This document shows, in pieces, positions 1-8,095 of a DNA stretch of 11,477 bases (within the stretch, counting starts at the first letter, position 1; each line of letters opens with the position of its first letter). Source of the DNA: Chlamydiota bacterium. GTDB lineage: Bacteria > Auribacterota > UBA3054 > B51-G9. Location of the stretch: contig QMOL01000057.1 of the NCBI GenBank assembly GCA_003648225.1, positions 1-11,477 on the forward strand, written 5' to 3'. The position numbers and the translations under genes were made by a program. Under the pieces are notes generated by a model. It saw only the letters and a program-made list of their open reading frames with translations. It did not search any database and had not been told where the DNA came from.

Positions 1-168
1 AAGACAATGTCGATTCTTATCACGAACGATTACCGACCAGACATTCGGCAATGGATTTAACCAAGAGACTTCTTCAATTTCAAACCCTTGTTGCTTAAGC
101 AGCAGATTAATTTTAGAAATTGTATCTTCAAGAGGAGCATCTTTTCCGGGAACAAAAGTTTTATTCAT
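1..168 (-). CDS. ycaO: YcaO-type protein (ribosomal S12 methylthiotransferase accessory factor), N-terminal part only
   Basis: The minus strand reads 56 codons from ATG at 168 to the window edge with no stop. Seen: the translation opens MNKTFVPGKDAPLED and continues with EEVSWLNPLPNVWSV then IVRDK. This closely follows the start of E. coli YcaO as I remember it (TFIPGKDAALEDS, then EEASWLNPVPNVWSV). Known: E. coli YcaO is an ATP-dependent YcaO-fold protein that assists RimO in beta-methylthiolation of ribosomal protein S12; other YcaO proteins make azolines or thioamides in peptides. The ATP-binding and catalytic parts lie outside the window, so activity cannot be judged. The start has no SD sequence and sits 14 bases after the stop of the FGE-like gene, which suggests co-transcription. 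The match at the very N-terminus favours the E. coli subtype over biosynthetic YcaO enzymes. Confidence 0.88.
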   Translation of the reverse strand, partial: MNKTFVPGKDAPLEDTISKINLLLKQQGFEIEEVSWLNPLPNVWSVIVRDKNRHCL

Positions 169-182
169 AAGTATTAATATTT

Positions 183-2399
183 TTAATGTGTAACGCAGCG
201 AAATCCGGTGTTCCAATATGCCGAGTCTTTTTTGCAATAATACCGTCTCGCACATCGTAAATTGAACACATCCGGTTCTTTAGCATCCCCTCCGCGTATA
301 ACTGAATAATTAGAAATTGTTGTTGGGCCGTGAGTATCGTCAGTTGTAGCCCCTGAATTTGAATACCAATTTTTATCATACGAATCCCAGCACCACTCCC
401 AGACGTTTCCGGCCATGTCATAAAGACCGTAACCATTTGCCATATCAGTTCCTGCCGGCATTTGATTTCCATTATAATATCCGCATGGAGTGGTATAAGG
501 ATTATTATTATACGGATCTCCGCTATTATAGTAATTTGCCTTGCTCCCATCAATATCAATAGTATATTCAAAACTGGTACTCGGCCACGGGTAATGGTTT
601 TGATCAAGTCCGCCACGGGCTGCTTTTTCCCATTCCGCTTCGGTCGGCAAACGATAACCGTTAGCATTCCAATCACACGACCAGTCGGTCAAGTCATAGC
701 AAGGTGTTTTTCCGTTCATTTCACTCAAACAATTACAAAAAAAACACGCACCATACCAGGTAACATTATAACAAGGAAATTTTTCCCTACCGGCTGCAAC
801 AGTATATCCGGTATTGTTCGAGAAAATAATTTCCGGAGTTGGAAGGTAAAGTTTTTGCTGATTTCCTGAGGCGTTAAATACTCCGTAATCATAAACAATA
901 ATTTTATTGTTGTCATACGCCCATTGCAAAACGTTTCTCAATTTTTTATTTGAAAATTCATATTTATCAATATAAAAAGAACTTATTTTAACCGAATGAA
1001 TTGGCGACTCGTAAAACGGTGAAGAACCCCAACCAGAACCCATGCGAAATGTTCCTTCAGGCACAAATCCCATTTCATAAGGCACGCTCTCAGCACACCG
1101 GAATCCAATTCCCACACCACAAGCAGTTGGTACACCACCATTTCTCGCTGAATTTCTTAAGAAATTCGCTCTTGTTCCCCAGTTCCCACCACGGAGAACA
1201 CGATATGTTTGCGCCGTTGCCGGTCCATGAGTATTTGTTTTTCTTGAATCAATTTGCAAATACCACGTGGCGTAATACCAATCCCAGCACCACTCCTGAA
1301 GATTTCCGGCGACATCACACAATCCATAATCGTTTGGCAAAAAAGATCCTACCGGACTTGTGTATGGTATTAGCTGATTTGTGTAATTTGGATTATAACC
1401 GCGTGTCGAACTTACATCGTAAGAATACATATTTGAACTAAAGTAATTAGCTTGTAAATGAGTAATATTGTCGGAATTATTCCATGGAAATCTATGTCCG
1501 GCAATTCCACCACGGGCAGCTTTTTCCCATTCGGCTTCCGTTGGCATGCGATAACCGAAATTCCCCCAATCGCACGACCAGTCAGTAAAATTATAGCATG
1601 GAGTTTTCCCTTCCATTTCGCTTCGGAAATTAGAATACGCACATGCACCATACCAAGAAACAGATACACACGGATAATTTTCTTTTCCGCTTTTAACCGA
1701 AAATTTGCCTGACGAAAAACTAAGTTGACAATACACATAATCCAAATCGATTAATTCCTGCTGATTACCGCTTGTGTTTATAATGGTAAGCGAAGTCGCG
1801 GTAATTTTATTGTTATCATAAGCCCACTGCATAACTCGCCGCATTTCTTCATTTGAAACTTCGTATTTATCAATATTAAAGGGGCTAAGATAAACAGAAT
1901 GGACAGGTCGTTCAGTTGCGTTTCCATCGCTTAAAGTATCACCCATTGCAAAAGTTCCGGCAGGAATTCTCAGCATAGCGTTTGTATGAATCGGCAAATT
2001 GGTTCCTCCACCTGAAGTAACGAGCATAACGCTTGCCGGCAGATTAGTCCAAAGTTTATACAATAATTTTTGCTTTTTAGGTTTAAAGATAATTACCGCG
2101 TCTTTTTTTTGTTTGAGATAATATTTTACCACCTTTCCATTCTTTTTCTTTTTAACCAGCAATGTTCGCGGACCGTCAACTGTCTGTCCAGTTGATGAAT
2201 CTTTCAAGCTAATTGTTTTACCATGGGCGAGTTCATTAGTCAAGCAAGTATTAGTACATTGTACGATGGCTTTTATTTTTGCCTTATGTTTTTTGAGATT
2301 ATTTTTTGGAGTAAACGGACCGAAATCAGCTGAAAAACAAATCCCAGCGCTCAAGCAAAAAATAATAAATAGTCTCCAATTTAATCCATGCAATTTCAT
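183..2399 (-). CDS. Exported protein with two tandem FGE-sulfatase (SUMF1-like) domains
   Basis: This 738-residue protein starts with a signal peptide (about residues 1-24, cleavage probably after CFSA) and is presumably exported. Residues about 25-130 form a lysine-rich segment of unknown function. Two copies of the SUMF1/FGE-sulfatase fold follow, at about 142-436 and 443-738. Both show the family marks: IPAGTFAMGD or VPEGTFRMGS, the IDKYE(V/F)SN block, PCVSVSWYGA or PCYNVTWYGA, YR(M/L)PTEAEWEKAARGG, DVAGNLQEWCWD or DMAGNVWEWCWD, RGG and GFRC. Known: true formylglycine-generating enzymes carry a Cys pair just after the RGG-S motif. Here copy 1 reads RGGNWGTRANFLRNSARN and copy 2 RGGDAKEPDVFNLRCARR, so neither has the pair and sulfatase activation is unlikely. 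Such domains can also serve in binding or structural roles. I chose the ATG at 2399 over the in-frame ATG at 2414 because GGAGGAAG lies just upstream. Its substrate or partner is unknown. Confidence 0.87.
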   Translation of the reverse strand: MKLHGLNWRLFIIFCLSAGICFSADFGPFTPKNNLKKHKAKIKAIVQCTNTCLTNELAHGKTISLKDSSTGQTVDGPRTLLVKKKKNGKVVKYYLKQKKDAVIIFKPKKQKLLYKLWTNLPASVMLVTSGGGTNLPIHTNAMLRIPAGTFAMGDTLSDGNATERPVHSVYLSPFNIDKYEVSNEEMRRVMQWAYDNNKITATSLTIINTSGNQQELIDLDYVYCQLSFSSGKFSVKSGKENYPCVSVSWYGACAYSNFRSEMEGKTPCYNFTDWSCDWGNFGYRMPTEAEWEKAARGGIAGHRFPWNNSDNITHLQANYFSSNMYSYDVSSTRGYNPNYTNQLIPYTSPVGSFLPNDYGLCDVAGNLQEWCWDWYYATWYLQIDSRKTNTHGPATAQTYRVLRGGNWGTRANFLRNSARNGGVPTACGVGIGFRCAESVPYEMGFVPEGTFRMGSGWGSSPFYESPIHSVKISSFYIDKYEFSNKKLRNVLQWAYDNNKIIVYDYGVFNASGNQQKLYLPTPEIIFSNNTGYTVAAGREKFPCYNVTWYGACFFCNCLSEMNGKTPCYDLTDWSCDWNANGYRLPTEAEWEKAARGGLDQNHYPWPSTSFEYTIDIDGSKANYYNSGDPYNNNPYTTPCGYYNGNQMPAGTDMANGYGLYDMAGNVWEWCWDSYDKNWYSNSGATTDDTHGPTTISNYSVIRGGDAKEPDVFNLRCARRYYCKKDSAYWNTGFRCVTH

Positions 2400-2401
2400 A
2401 A

Positions 2402-2409
2402 CTTCCTCC
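2402..2409 (-). promoter_or_regulatory. Shine-Dalgarno sequence of the FGE-like gene
   Basis: The minus strand reads GGAGGAAG, two bases before the ATG at 2399, with the GGAGG core five bases from it. It decides the start, because the alternative ATG at 2414 lies upstream of it and has no such site. The 50-base gap to the protease gene upstream contains no convincing promoter, so the two genes may share a transcript. Confidence 0.8.
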
Positions 2410-2449
2410 AACAAATAATAAATAATAATTTATAGCTGAACGCAAAGCG

Positions 2450-5017
2450 TTACTTCATTAGGACGTTCAACATTTGACGCTTATTAAAACACAAAATCAG
2501 AAATCCAAAATCTAAAATCAAAAATATTCCCGGTTCCGGGATTTGTTCATAACAACCCATATCAACAGTTCCGCCCATAGGTAAGATTCTTGCGTTACCG
2601 TCCAAATCAGTTGCTGTTTCCATCCAGCTCATATTAGTCCCTGAATTAATGCAGTAAGAAGGAATTTTGATATGATAATTGTTTAAAGAACTATTCACAA
2701 AATTCGGTTTGTTAGTAATATTTCCCCCATCATTCATATAGCCTGTGATTTCAGGAAAGGTACAATTATGGGTGTAACGGAGAGTAAAAGTGGTGCTGCA
2801 GTTCATAAAATTTGGATCACTTGCAGCGTTATTATAATAAATGATATTATTCGCAATCAAATTTGTATTGTCTCTGTTATTTTCACAAAAAAGGCCACCA
2901 CCAAAATTTGTCGCTAAATTATTTACAATTGTACAATTTTCTATAGTTCCGTTTCCTTTGCAAAAGACTCCGCCACCATTTGTGGCCGAATTGTCAGTAA
3001 TAAGACACGAACGTACATTGCACTCAACCCAAGTTTGAATTCCTCCACCGGCAGGTGCGGAATTATTACAAATAATAGATTTTTCGATTTGGCATCTTTG
3101 ACCAACAAATGCGCCGCCAGCGTAATCATGAGCTGCATTATTGCTTATGATACAATTTTTCGTCTCATCGCTTTCGTTTAGATAAACTCCACCGCCCCAA
3201 CCGCCGGCATAATTATCTGACACAAGGCAATTTTCCAAATACCCGTTTCCCTGACAATAAGCGCCGCCGCCAACTGAATCAGAAATATTGTTGCTGATAA
3301 CACAATTAATGACAGGGCGATAAGTATAAATGCCACCGCCATAGACAGCATAATTCCCACAAATAATACAATCAGAAACATTTCCTTTTGAGTTATAATA
3401 CATTGAAATACCGCCACCGCTGTTATTGGGGTAAGTGACACCATAACCTCCTGAAATTGTAAATCCTTCAATGCTTGGCGATCCGCTTGGAAGTTTTATA
3501 CAAATGTTTGACTGTGCCGGAAAGCCACCATTAATAACTGTATTTTCCGCAGTGGATACACTTTTTAAAGAAACATCATTACTAAGTATCAACATTTTTG
3601 AAATATTATAAACGCCGTTGGAAACGAGAATCAGGGCTCCCGGTGTCACAATATCAAGTGCGATTTCAATATTTGTCGCTGCTTTTGTCCAGGAATCAAA
3701 TGGAATAATATTTCCACCGTTTTTTGAAACATAATAAGTTGATGGAGATCGAAATGGAAGCGAAGCATCTCCGGTCATTACCATTCCATACCACCATCTT
3801 GGCGTGTAACTCGACCAGTAAAACTGAACATAATTAAACCATTCAATAAATGCTTTACCTATACTTGCCCCCGGAGCGGCGGTACGATAGAATTTATAAT
3901 CTTTCCACATTCCTCCTTTTTTAGCACTTCCCCATGAGAGAAGGCCATTCGCGTTAGGATTAAAGACTGTTGTTCCACCAAGATAATCGCCGATAGTGTA
4001 ATCTTCTCCCGAACATGCGAATAATGAATAAAAAAGTGCTTTAGGGTTTTTGGAAATATAATCTGAATATGTAACGCTTTGAAATGTAGTGATATTTGTG
4101 TAAAATCCGTGACTTGTTCCCGAGCCGTGCGACCGAATAAAAATCAATTGATAATCCGATGTTAATCTGTTGTTTTTATAATCATCCGCCGTAGTACCGT
4201 TCCAATTTGTAATCATAACAGTGTTATCATAAACCTGCTGCATATAATCGGCATCGTCTTCTCCCATATACGCCCAAGGGTCATCATTATAGACGAGCGC
4301 GATATTTGTTACGGATAAATTACCTTCTCTATAATTATGATTTTTATTAAAATAATTTGTAAGAATTTCTGTTTCATTTCCAATCGCGGTCAACTCGTCT
4401 GTTTTCATTCTTGACACCCAAATTTCAAGGTCGAGATTCCCATCGCGAGTATCATATTTCCCGGATGAATAAGGATAACTGTTGCTGCAGTCATACCATC
4501 CGCCGTCTAAGTCCATATAAAAGATATCGCATGGAAAATCTTCATATTCACTTATGGGCAAAAGCTCAAATTTTTCAACCATCTCATAAATTATATGGGG
4601 AATGTTACCAATTAAAACCGCGCCTACCAAGGATTCCGTGCTGAAATATAAGTTACTCAACTCACCGCGTAAACCTTCCGCGCCGCCGGATTCGTAAAGA
4701 TATATTACTGTTGAGTAACCGTCCGTGGAAAGATCGGTAGAATATTGATTTATTTGTGTAAAAATTTCCGAATAGATATTCGAGTTAACAATGAGGCAAA
4801 TCCGCCCCGAAAAACTCCTTCCGGGTGCGGTTCTTGTCTGAGGCGCAACCAATTTCAATTCTATTTTACTGTCAGCCAAAACACCATCATGCAACGGTTT
4901 AACTTTGTGAGATGAACTAATCCATCTCGTCGGCATGGGCGCTTGTTCAGCACGTACAGTTCTTACAACCAGTCCGCAACAAAAAATTAACGATAAGATT
5001 AAAATTGATTTTGTCAT
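2450..5017 (-). CDS. Secreted C25 (gingipain-like) cysteine protease with beta-helix domain and PEP-CTERM-like tail
   Basis: This 855-residue protein has four parts. Residues 1-24 are a signal peptide, with probable cleavage after VRA. Residues about 70-425 look like a peptidase C25 (clan CD) domain. A hydrophobic strand leads into SHG (His297) and a second one into ACSGED (Cys335), the His-Gly and Ala-Cys layout of gingipain and caspase-type dyads; TGDASLPF at 415-422 resembles the family's closing GD-x-SL motif. Residues about 429-720 form a right-handed beta-helix with repeated turns such as NNSAPAGGGIQ, DNSATNGGGVF and NNLATNFGGGLF. The tail has PEP at 827-829, a hydrophobic stretch FLILDFGFLILCF and then NKR, as in PEP-CTERM sorting signals. 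The ATG at 5017 is preferred to 5059 because AGGAGGA precedes it and the signal peptide begins there. Inference: a secreted, surface-anchored protease or adhesin. A non-proteolytic C25-like protein is possible. Confidence 0.85.
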   Translation of the reverse strand: MTKSILILSLIFCCGLVVRTVRAEQAPMPTRWISSSHKVKPLHDGVLADSKIELKLVAPQTRTAPGRSFSGRICLIVNSNIYSEIFTQINQYSTDLSTDGYSTVIYLYESGGAEGLRGELSNLYFSTESLVGAVLIGNIPHIIYEMVEKFELLPISEYEDFPCDIFYMDLDGGWYDCSNSYPYSSGKYDTRDGNLDLEIWVSRMKTDELTAIGNETEILTNYFNKNHNYREGNLSVTNIALVYNDDPWAYMGEDDADYMQQVYDNTVMITNWNGTTADDYKNNRLTSDYQLIFIRSHGSGTSHGFYTNITTFQSVTYSDYISKNPKALFYSLFACSGEDYTIGDYLGGTTVFNPNANGLLSWGSAKKGGMWKDYKFYRTAAPGASIGKAFIEWFNYVQFYWSSYTPRWWYGMVMTGDASLPFRSPSTYYVSKNGGNIIPFDSWTKAATNIEIALDIVTPGALILVSNGVYNISKMLILSNDVSLKSVSTAENTVINGGFPAQSNICIKLPSGSPSIEGFTISGGYGVTYPNNSGGGISMYYNSKGNVSDCIICGNYAVYGGGIYTYRPVINCVISNNISDSVGGGAYCQGNGYLENCLVSDNYAGGWGGGVYLNESDETKNCIISNNAAHDYAGGAFVGQRCQIEKSIICNNSAPAGGGIQTWVECNVRSCLITDNSATNGGGVFCKGNGTIENCTIVNNLATNFGGGLFCENNRDNTNLIANNIIYYNNAASDPNFMNCSTTFTLRYTHNCTFPEITGYMNDGGNITNKPNFVNSSLNNYHIKIPSYCINSGTNMSWMETATDLDGNARILPMGGTVDMGCYEQIPEPGIFLILDFGFLILCFNKRQMLNVLMK

Positions 5018-5020
5018 AAG

Positions 5021-5027
5021 TCCTCCT
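5021..5027 (-). promoter_or_regulatory. Shine-Dalgarno sequence of the C25-like protease gene
   Basis: The minus strand reads AGGAGGA, three bases before the ATG at 5017. It places translation start at the signal peptide and excludes the upstream in-frame ATG at 5059. Confidence 0.82.
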
Positions 5028-5064
5028 GAAAAGCAATAAAAATAATATATTCCAATCAAATAAT

Positions 5065-5093
5065 ATTATACTATTATTATTTTACTGAGTCAA
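5065..5093 (-). promoter_or_regulatory. Sigma-70-type promoter for the C25-like protease gene
   Basis: On the minus strand TTGACT (5088-5093) is followed, after exactly 17 bases, by a perfect TATAAT (5065-5070). Transcription would begin near 5058, giving a leader of about 40 bases that contains the SD sequence. It faces away from the thpR promoter across a 257-base intergenic region. Confidence 0.75.
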
Positions 5094-5134
5094 TTACAAT
5101 AGCAGAAAATACCCGATTTTAAGAAGTATTAATA

Positions 5135-5151
5135 AAAAGCAAGATGCTTTT
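5135..5151. repeat. Short inverted repeat between divergent promoters
   Basis: AAAAGCA (5135-5141) and TGCTTTT (5145-5151) form a perfect 7-bp inverted repeat with a 3-base loop. It lies between the protease promoter and the thpR promoter and overlaps neither. It could be an operator or a small terminator left from an earlier arrangement. The stem is mostly A-T pairs, so chance is also possible. Confidence 0.35.
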
Positions 5152-5207
5152 GTTACTCTCTATCGAGGCCGAGCGCGGAATACATAATATTCAAACAAAA
5201 AAGACGT

Positions 5208-5236
5208 TTGACACAAAAGAGTTAAAAAGTTATAAT
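5208..5236 (+). promoter_or_regulatory. Consensus sigma-70-type promoter for the thpR operon
   Basis: TTGACA (5208-5213), a 17-base spacer and TATAAT (5231-5236) match the housekeeping consensus at every position and at the optimal spacing. Transcription would start near 5243, leaving an AT-rich leader of about 32 bases with no SD sequence before the thpR ATG. Confidence 0.85.
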
Positions 5237-5274
5237 CTATATTAATATAAATTAAGTATTAAATAATATAAAAT

Positions 5275-5847
5275 ATGCAAAGCGTACGATTATTTTTAGC
5301 TATAAATCTAAACAGCAACACCCTGAACAAGCTGTCGAAAACAACCGAAGAACTCAAAAACGATTTCCCGGACGCTCGCTGGTGCAAAAAAAACGCTATG
5401 CACCTCACTCTTAAATTCTTTGGAACAATTCCGCTGATCTCAGTCGTTGAGATAGGCAAAGCAATAAGCTCAGTTGTGTCCAAAATGGAACCCATTCGCT
5501 TTGAAGTAAGAAAAGTCGGTGGATTCCCCTCTTTGGACAATCCGAGAATTCTCTGGGCGGGAGTTACCGAAGGAAAAGAAAAAATAATTAAACTGACCCA
5601 GGAAATTTCCAACGCTCTCGAAGAATACGATTTTATTCCCGAAAGAAAAAAATTCGTTCCACATATTACAATAGCAAGATTTAAACGCGGAAGAAAAGGG
5701 AATGATGAAATAATATCATTACCACCTCAACTAACCGAAAGATCGTTTGGCATAACTGAGGCAAATGAGATTTTACTTTATTCAAGCGATTTAACGGAAA
5801 ACGGTCCACTGTACTCTGTAGTTGACAGATGGTCATTTAATGATTGA
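5275..5847 (+). CDS. thpR: RNA 2',3'-cyclic phosphodiesterase (2'-5' RNA ligase family)
   Basis: This 190-residue cytoplasmic protein belongs to the 2H phosphoesterase family. Both catalytic His-x-Thr motifs are present: HLTL at 43-46 and HITI at 130-133. The first follows RLFLAINL and the second sits in VPHITIARF, both typical of ThpR/LigT. Known: the enzyme opens 2',3'-cyclic phosphate ends of RNA and can show 2'-5' RNA ligase activity in vitro; its biological substrate is often unclear. The length is normal for the family. It is the first gene after the consensus promoter and is followed 41 bases later by the DUF2344 gene, so it probably heads an operon that includes the RNase E/G-family gene, which fits an RNA-processing role. 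The ATG has no SD sequence; the leader is almost all A and T. Confidence 0.93.
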   Translation: MQSVRLFLAINLNSNTLNKLSKTTEELKNDFPDARWCKKNAMHLTLKFFGTIPLISVVEIGKAISSVVSKMEPIRFEVRKVGGFPSLDNPRILWAGVTEGKEKIIKLTQEISNALEEYDFIPERKKFVPHITIARFKRGRKGNDEIISLPPQLTERSFGITEANEILLYSSDLTENGPLYSVVDRWSFND

Positions 5848-5888
5848 TACGATTGAGAAATCACAAAATCGTAAAACATTAAATAATT

Positions 5889-6551
5889 ATGACTGAATTT
5901 AAATATAGAATAACTTATCAAATAACGGGACTGCTTAGGTTTTTGTCCCACAAAGAATTGATGCGTATGATCGGCCGCGTATTCAGGCGAGCCGGCTTGC
6001 CGTTGGCATTCAGCCATGGTTTTCATCCGCACCCTTTAATTTCGTTCGGCCCGCCCCTACCGGTAGGAACCGCGGGAACCGCCGAACAAATTGATTTCAG
6101 ACTGGTTGAATTTTTGCAACCCGAAGCGCTATCGGAAAAAATATCAAATCAATTTCCGAAAGATATGCGGCTAAATAATGTTGCTCATATTCCTCTTCAA
6201 TCAAAGTCCATCACTGCTTCGATTGAAGACGCTGAGTATGAAATTAACTTGTCTGAAAGATCGGAATCTCTTCAGGAGAAAATTGAAAGTTTTATGTCGC
6301 GAAACGAAGTCTTCCATAAACGAAAAACTCCAAAAGGCATAAAGTCGATTAATATTCGGCCGGGAGTTCTTGCGTTAATATGGAATACTCCAAAACTCAA
6401 AATGAACCTCGCGCTTTCGCCGGATAATTATGTTCGCCCGGCAGACGTTCTTTCCGAAATGACAGGGTGGTTGGATGATGACGTTAAACGCATCAAAATA
6501 ACCCGAACGGGATTTAACTATAAACTACAACATCCCGACCCAACTACTTAA
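5889..6551 (+). CDS. DUF2344 protein (TIGR03936-type, radical SAM-associated)
   Basis: This is a 220-residue protein. Residues 6-72 carry the family's typical opening: YRITYQITGLLRFLSHKEL, an Arg-rich helix RVFRRAGLPLAFSHGFHPHP, then SFGPPLPVGTAG. Known: DUF2344 proteins are usually encoded next to, or fused with, a radical SAM protein (TIGR03960) and often precede the rne/rng gene, but their biochemical role is not established. Here no radical SAM gene is present in the window; thpR occupies the upstream position. Only five bases separate the stop from the start of the ribonuclease gene, so the two are surely co-transcribed. There is no SD sequence. A role in tRNA or rRNA modification is only a guess from the radical SAM association and the ribonuclease neighbour. 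Confidence 0.88.
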   Translation: MTEFKYRITYQITGLLRFLSHKELMRMIGRVFRRAGLPLAFSHGFHPHPLISFGPPLPVGTAGTAEQIDFRLVEFLQPEALSEKISNQFPKDMRLNNVAHIPLQSKSITASIEDAEYEINLSERSESLQEKIESFMSRNEVFHKRKTPKGIKSINIRPGVLALIWNTPKLKMNLALSPDNYVRPADVLSEMTGWLDDDVKRIKITRTGFNYKLQHPDPTT

Positions 6552-6556
6552 ATTAT

Positions 6557-8077
6557 ATGGAAAGACAAATTATTATCGATACGGACGAAATCCAGGAACG
6601 CCGTGTTGCTATCATCGAAGACAAAAGCCTGGTGGAATATTATATCGAACGCGTCGATGCCCATCGTCACATCGGCAATATTTACAAAGGTAAAGTATCA
6701 AACATTGTTACCGGAATTCAAGCGGCATTTATTGATGTCGGTCTCCCAAAAAACGGTTTCCTTCATATGCAGGAACTTGACACAAGCGCGATAGAAGAAA
6801 CCGAACTGGAAGATGGGAATCTCCGACCGGCCAATCAGAATAAATCTTCACGGAAAATCACCGACATTCTAAAAGAAGGACAGGAAGTCATCGTTCAGGT
6901 CGTCAAAGAACCTATGGGAACCAAAGGTTGCAGGTTAACAACAAATATCAGCCTGCCGGGGCGATTCCTCGTTTTTCTACCGCGTGAAGAACAAATTGCA
7001 GTATCAAGAAAAATCTTCGAAGCTGAAGAAAGAAAAAGACTGAAAAAATTGGCGGCTGAAGTTGATCTGCCAAAAGGATGCGGACTTATTGTTCGAACCG
7101 CTGCCGAAGGTTGTTCAGAAAAAGCGTTTATTAATGATGCTCAATATCTCATAGATCTGTGGAAACTTATTGAAGACGGTATTAAAAATTCCGAAGCTCC
7201 CGCATTGGTTCATCAGGAACTTGATCTTGCACAAAAGATTATTCGAGACAGTTTTTCCGAAGATGTAGCCAAAATAGTTGTAAATTGTCCCGAAGGACAT
7301 AAACACATTCTTGACTTTGTGAAAAAACTTGTTCCGGGAGCCGCCAAACAGGTCCATCTCTATCAAGGCGATTTGCCCATTTTCGCAAAATGGGGCGTGC
7401 AGAAAGATATTGAACGCGCGCTGAGAAGAAAAGTATGGCTTAAATGCGGCGGATACCTCGTCATCGACCAAACCGAAGCCCTGGTCGCTATTGATATTAA
7501 TTCAGGAAGAAATGTTTCTTCTTCAGACCTCGAAAAAACTGTCACTCAGACTAATCTCGAAGCTGCTGATGAAGTCGCACGGCAACTTAAACTAAGAAAT
7601 GTCGGCGGACTGGTAGTAATTGATTTCATCGATATGAGAAGTAAAAAAAATCAGCAGGAAGTTCTTATGCGCCTGCAAAACGCTCTTAGAAAAGATAACG
7701 CAAGAAGCAGTATCCTTCCTATCAGCGAATTCGGTCTCGTTGAAATGACCCGTCAACGCGTTAAAGAATCTATCAGTCAATCTGTTTATAATCAATGCCC
7801 ATACTGCAAGGGAAGAGGCATCGTGAAATCAGTTCTGTCAGTTTGTATTGACCTTCAACGCTCTTTAAAAGCATATTTGGCGGTTAATGATAAACAAAAC
7901 TTGAAAATTGAAGCTAATCCGCTCGTGATGGATGCCATACGCGATAATATTGATATCTTTAAAGACTTGGAGACACATTTCAAAGCCACTCTGACCATCT
8001 CTTCAAAAGAAAAATTACATGTTGAAGACATTAATGTATTTTGTGAAAAAACTAATAAAAAAATTAATTTAATTTAA
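6557..8077 (+). CDS. rng: Ribonuclease E/G family endoribonuclease
   Basis: This 506-residue protein has the RNase G layout. An S1-like RNA-binding domain covers about residues 35-130 (NIYKGKVSNIVTGIQAAFIDVG then GFLHMQEL). The DNase I-like catalytic core has the two Mg-binding aspartates at Asp313 (VAIDINSGR) and Asp356 (VVIDFIDM). The Zn-link is CPYC with Cys414 and Cys417, which in E. coli RNase E joins two subunits. There is no long disordered scaffold tail as in E. coli RNase E, so the RNase G name fits better, although family names are used loosely. Known role: 5'-end-sensitive cleavage of single-stranded RNA in rRNA maturation and mRNA decay. It follows the DUF2344 gene by five bases and precedes fmdB by 18 bases. 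The ATG lacks an SD sequence. Confidence 0.95.
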   Translation: MERQIIIDTDEIQERRVAIIEDKSLVEYYIERVDAHRHIGNIYKGKVSNIVTGIQAAFIDVGLPKNGFLHMQELDTSAIEETELEDGNLRPANQNKSSRKITDILKEGQEVIVQVVKEPMGTKGCRLTTNISLPGRFLVFLPREEQIAVSRKIFEAEERKRLKKLAAEVDLPKGCGLIVRTAAEGCSEKAFINDAQYLIDLWKLIEDGIKNSEAPALVHQELDLAQKIIRDSFSEDVAKIVVNCPEGHKHILDFVKKLVPGAAKQVHLYQGDLPIFAKWGVQKDIERALRRKVWLKCGGYLVIDQTEALVAIDINSGRNVSSSDLEKTVTQTNLEAADEVARQLKLRNVGGLVVIDFIDMRSKKNQQEVLMRLQNALRKDNARSSILPISEFGLVEMTRQRVKESISQSVYNQCPYCKGRGIVKSVLSVCIDLQRSLKAYLAVNDKQNLKIEANPLVMDAIRDNIDIFKDLETHFKATLTISSKEKLHVEDINVFCEKTNKKINLI

Positions 8078-8095
8078 TAACTTGGGAACCTTAAA

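Noticed and set aside
161..676. Open frame of 171 codons on the minus strand overlapping the FGE-like gene
   Set aside because: It lies in another frame of the same DNA, has a low-complexity isoleucine-rich translation and no family motifs. The FGE-like frame explains the region.
1001..1441. Plus-strand open frame of 146 codons within the FGE-like gene
   Set aside because: It is antisense to a clear domain-coding frame, with no recognisable motif and no SD sequence.
2440..2451. AACGC/GCGTT hairpin at the end of the protease gene as a terminator
   Set aside because: The stem is only five pairs, overlaps the stop codon and is not followed by a clean T-run.
2855..3427. Periodic pattern within the protease gene as a CRISPR or DNA repeat array
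   Set aside because: The periodicity is at protein level (GGG and NN turns of a beta-helix). The DNA units differ too much for direct repeats and there are no spacers.
5018..5059. Upstream ATG at 5059 as the start of the C25-like protease
   Set aside because: It lies at about the predicted transcription start, has no SD sequence, and would put extra residues before the signal peptide. The ATG at 5017 has AGGAGGA.
5822..5853. TTGACA near the end of thpR as a promoter for the DUF2344 gene
   Set aside because: At 17 bases the -10 candidate is TGATAC, a poor match. The better TACGAT is 20 bases away, so the site was not called.
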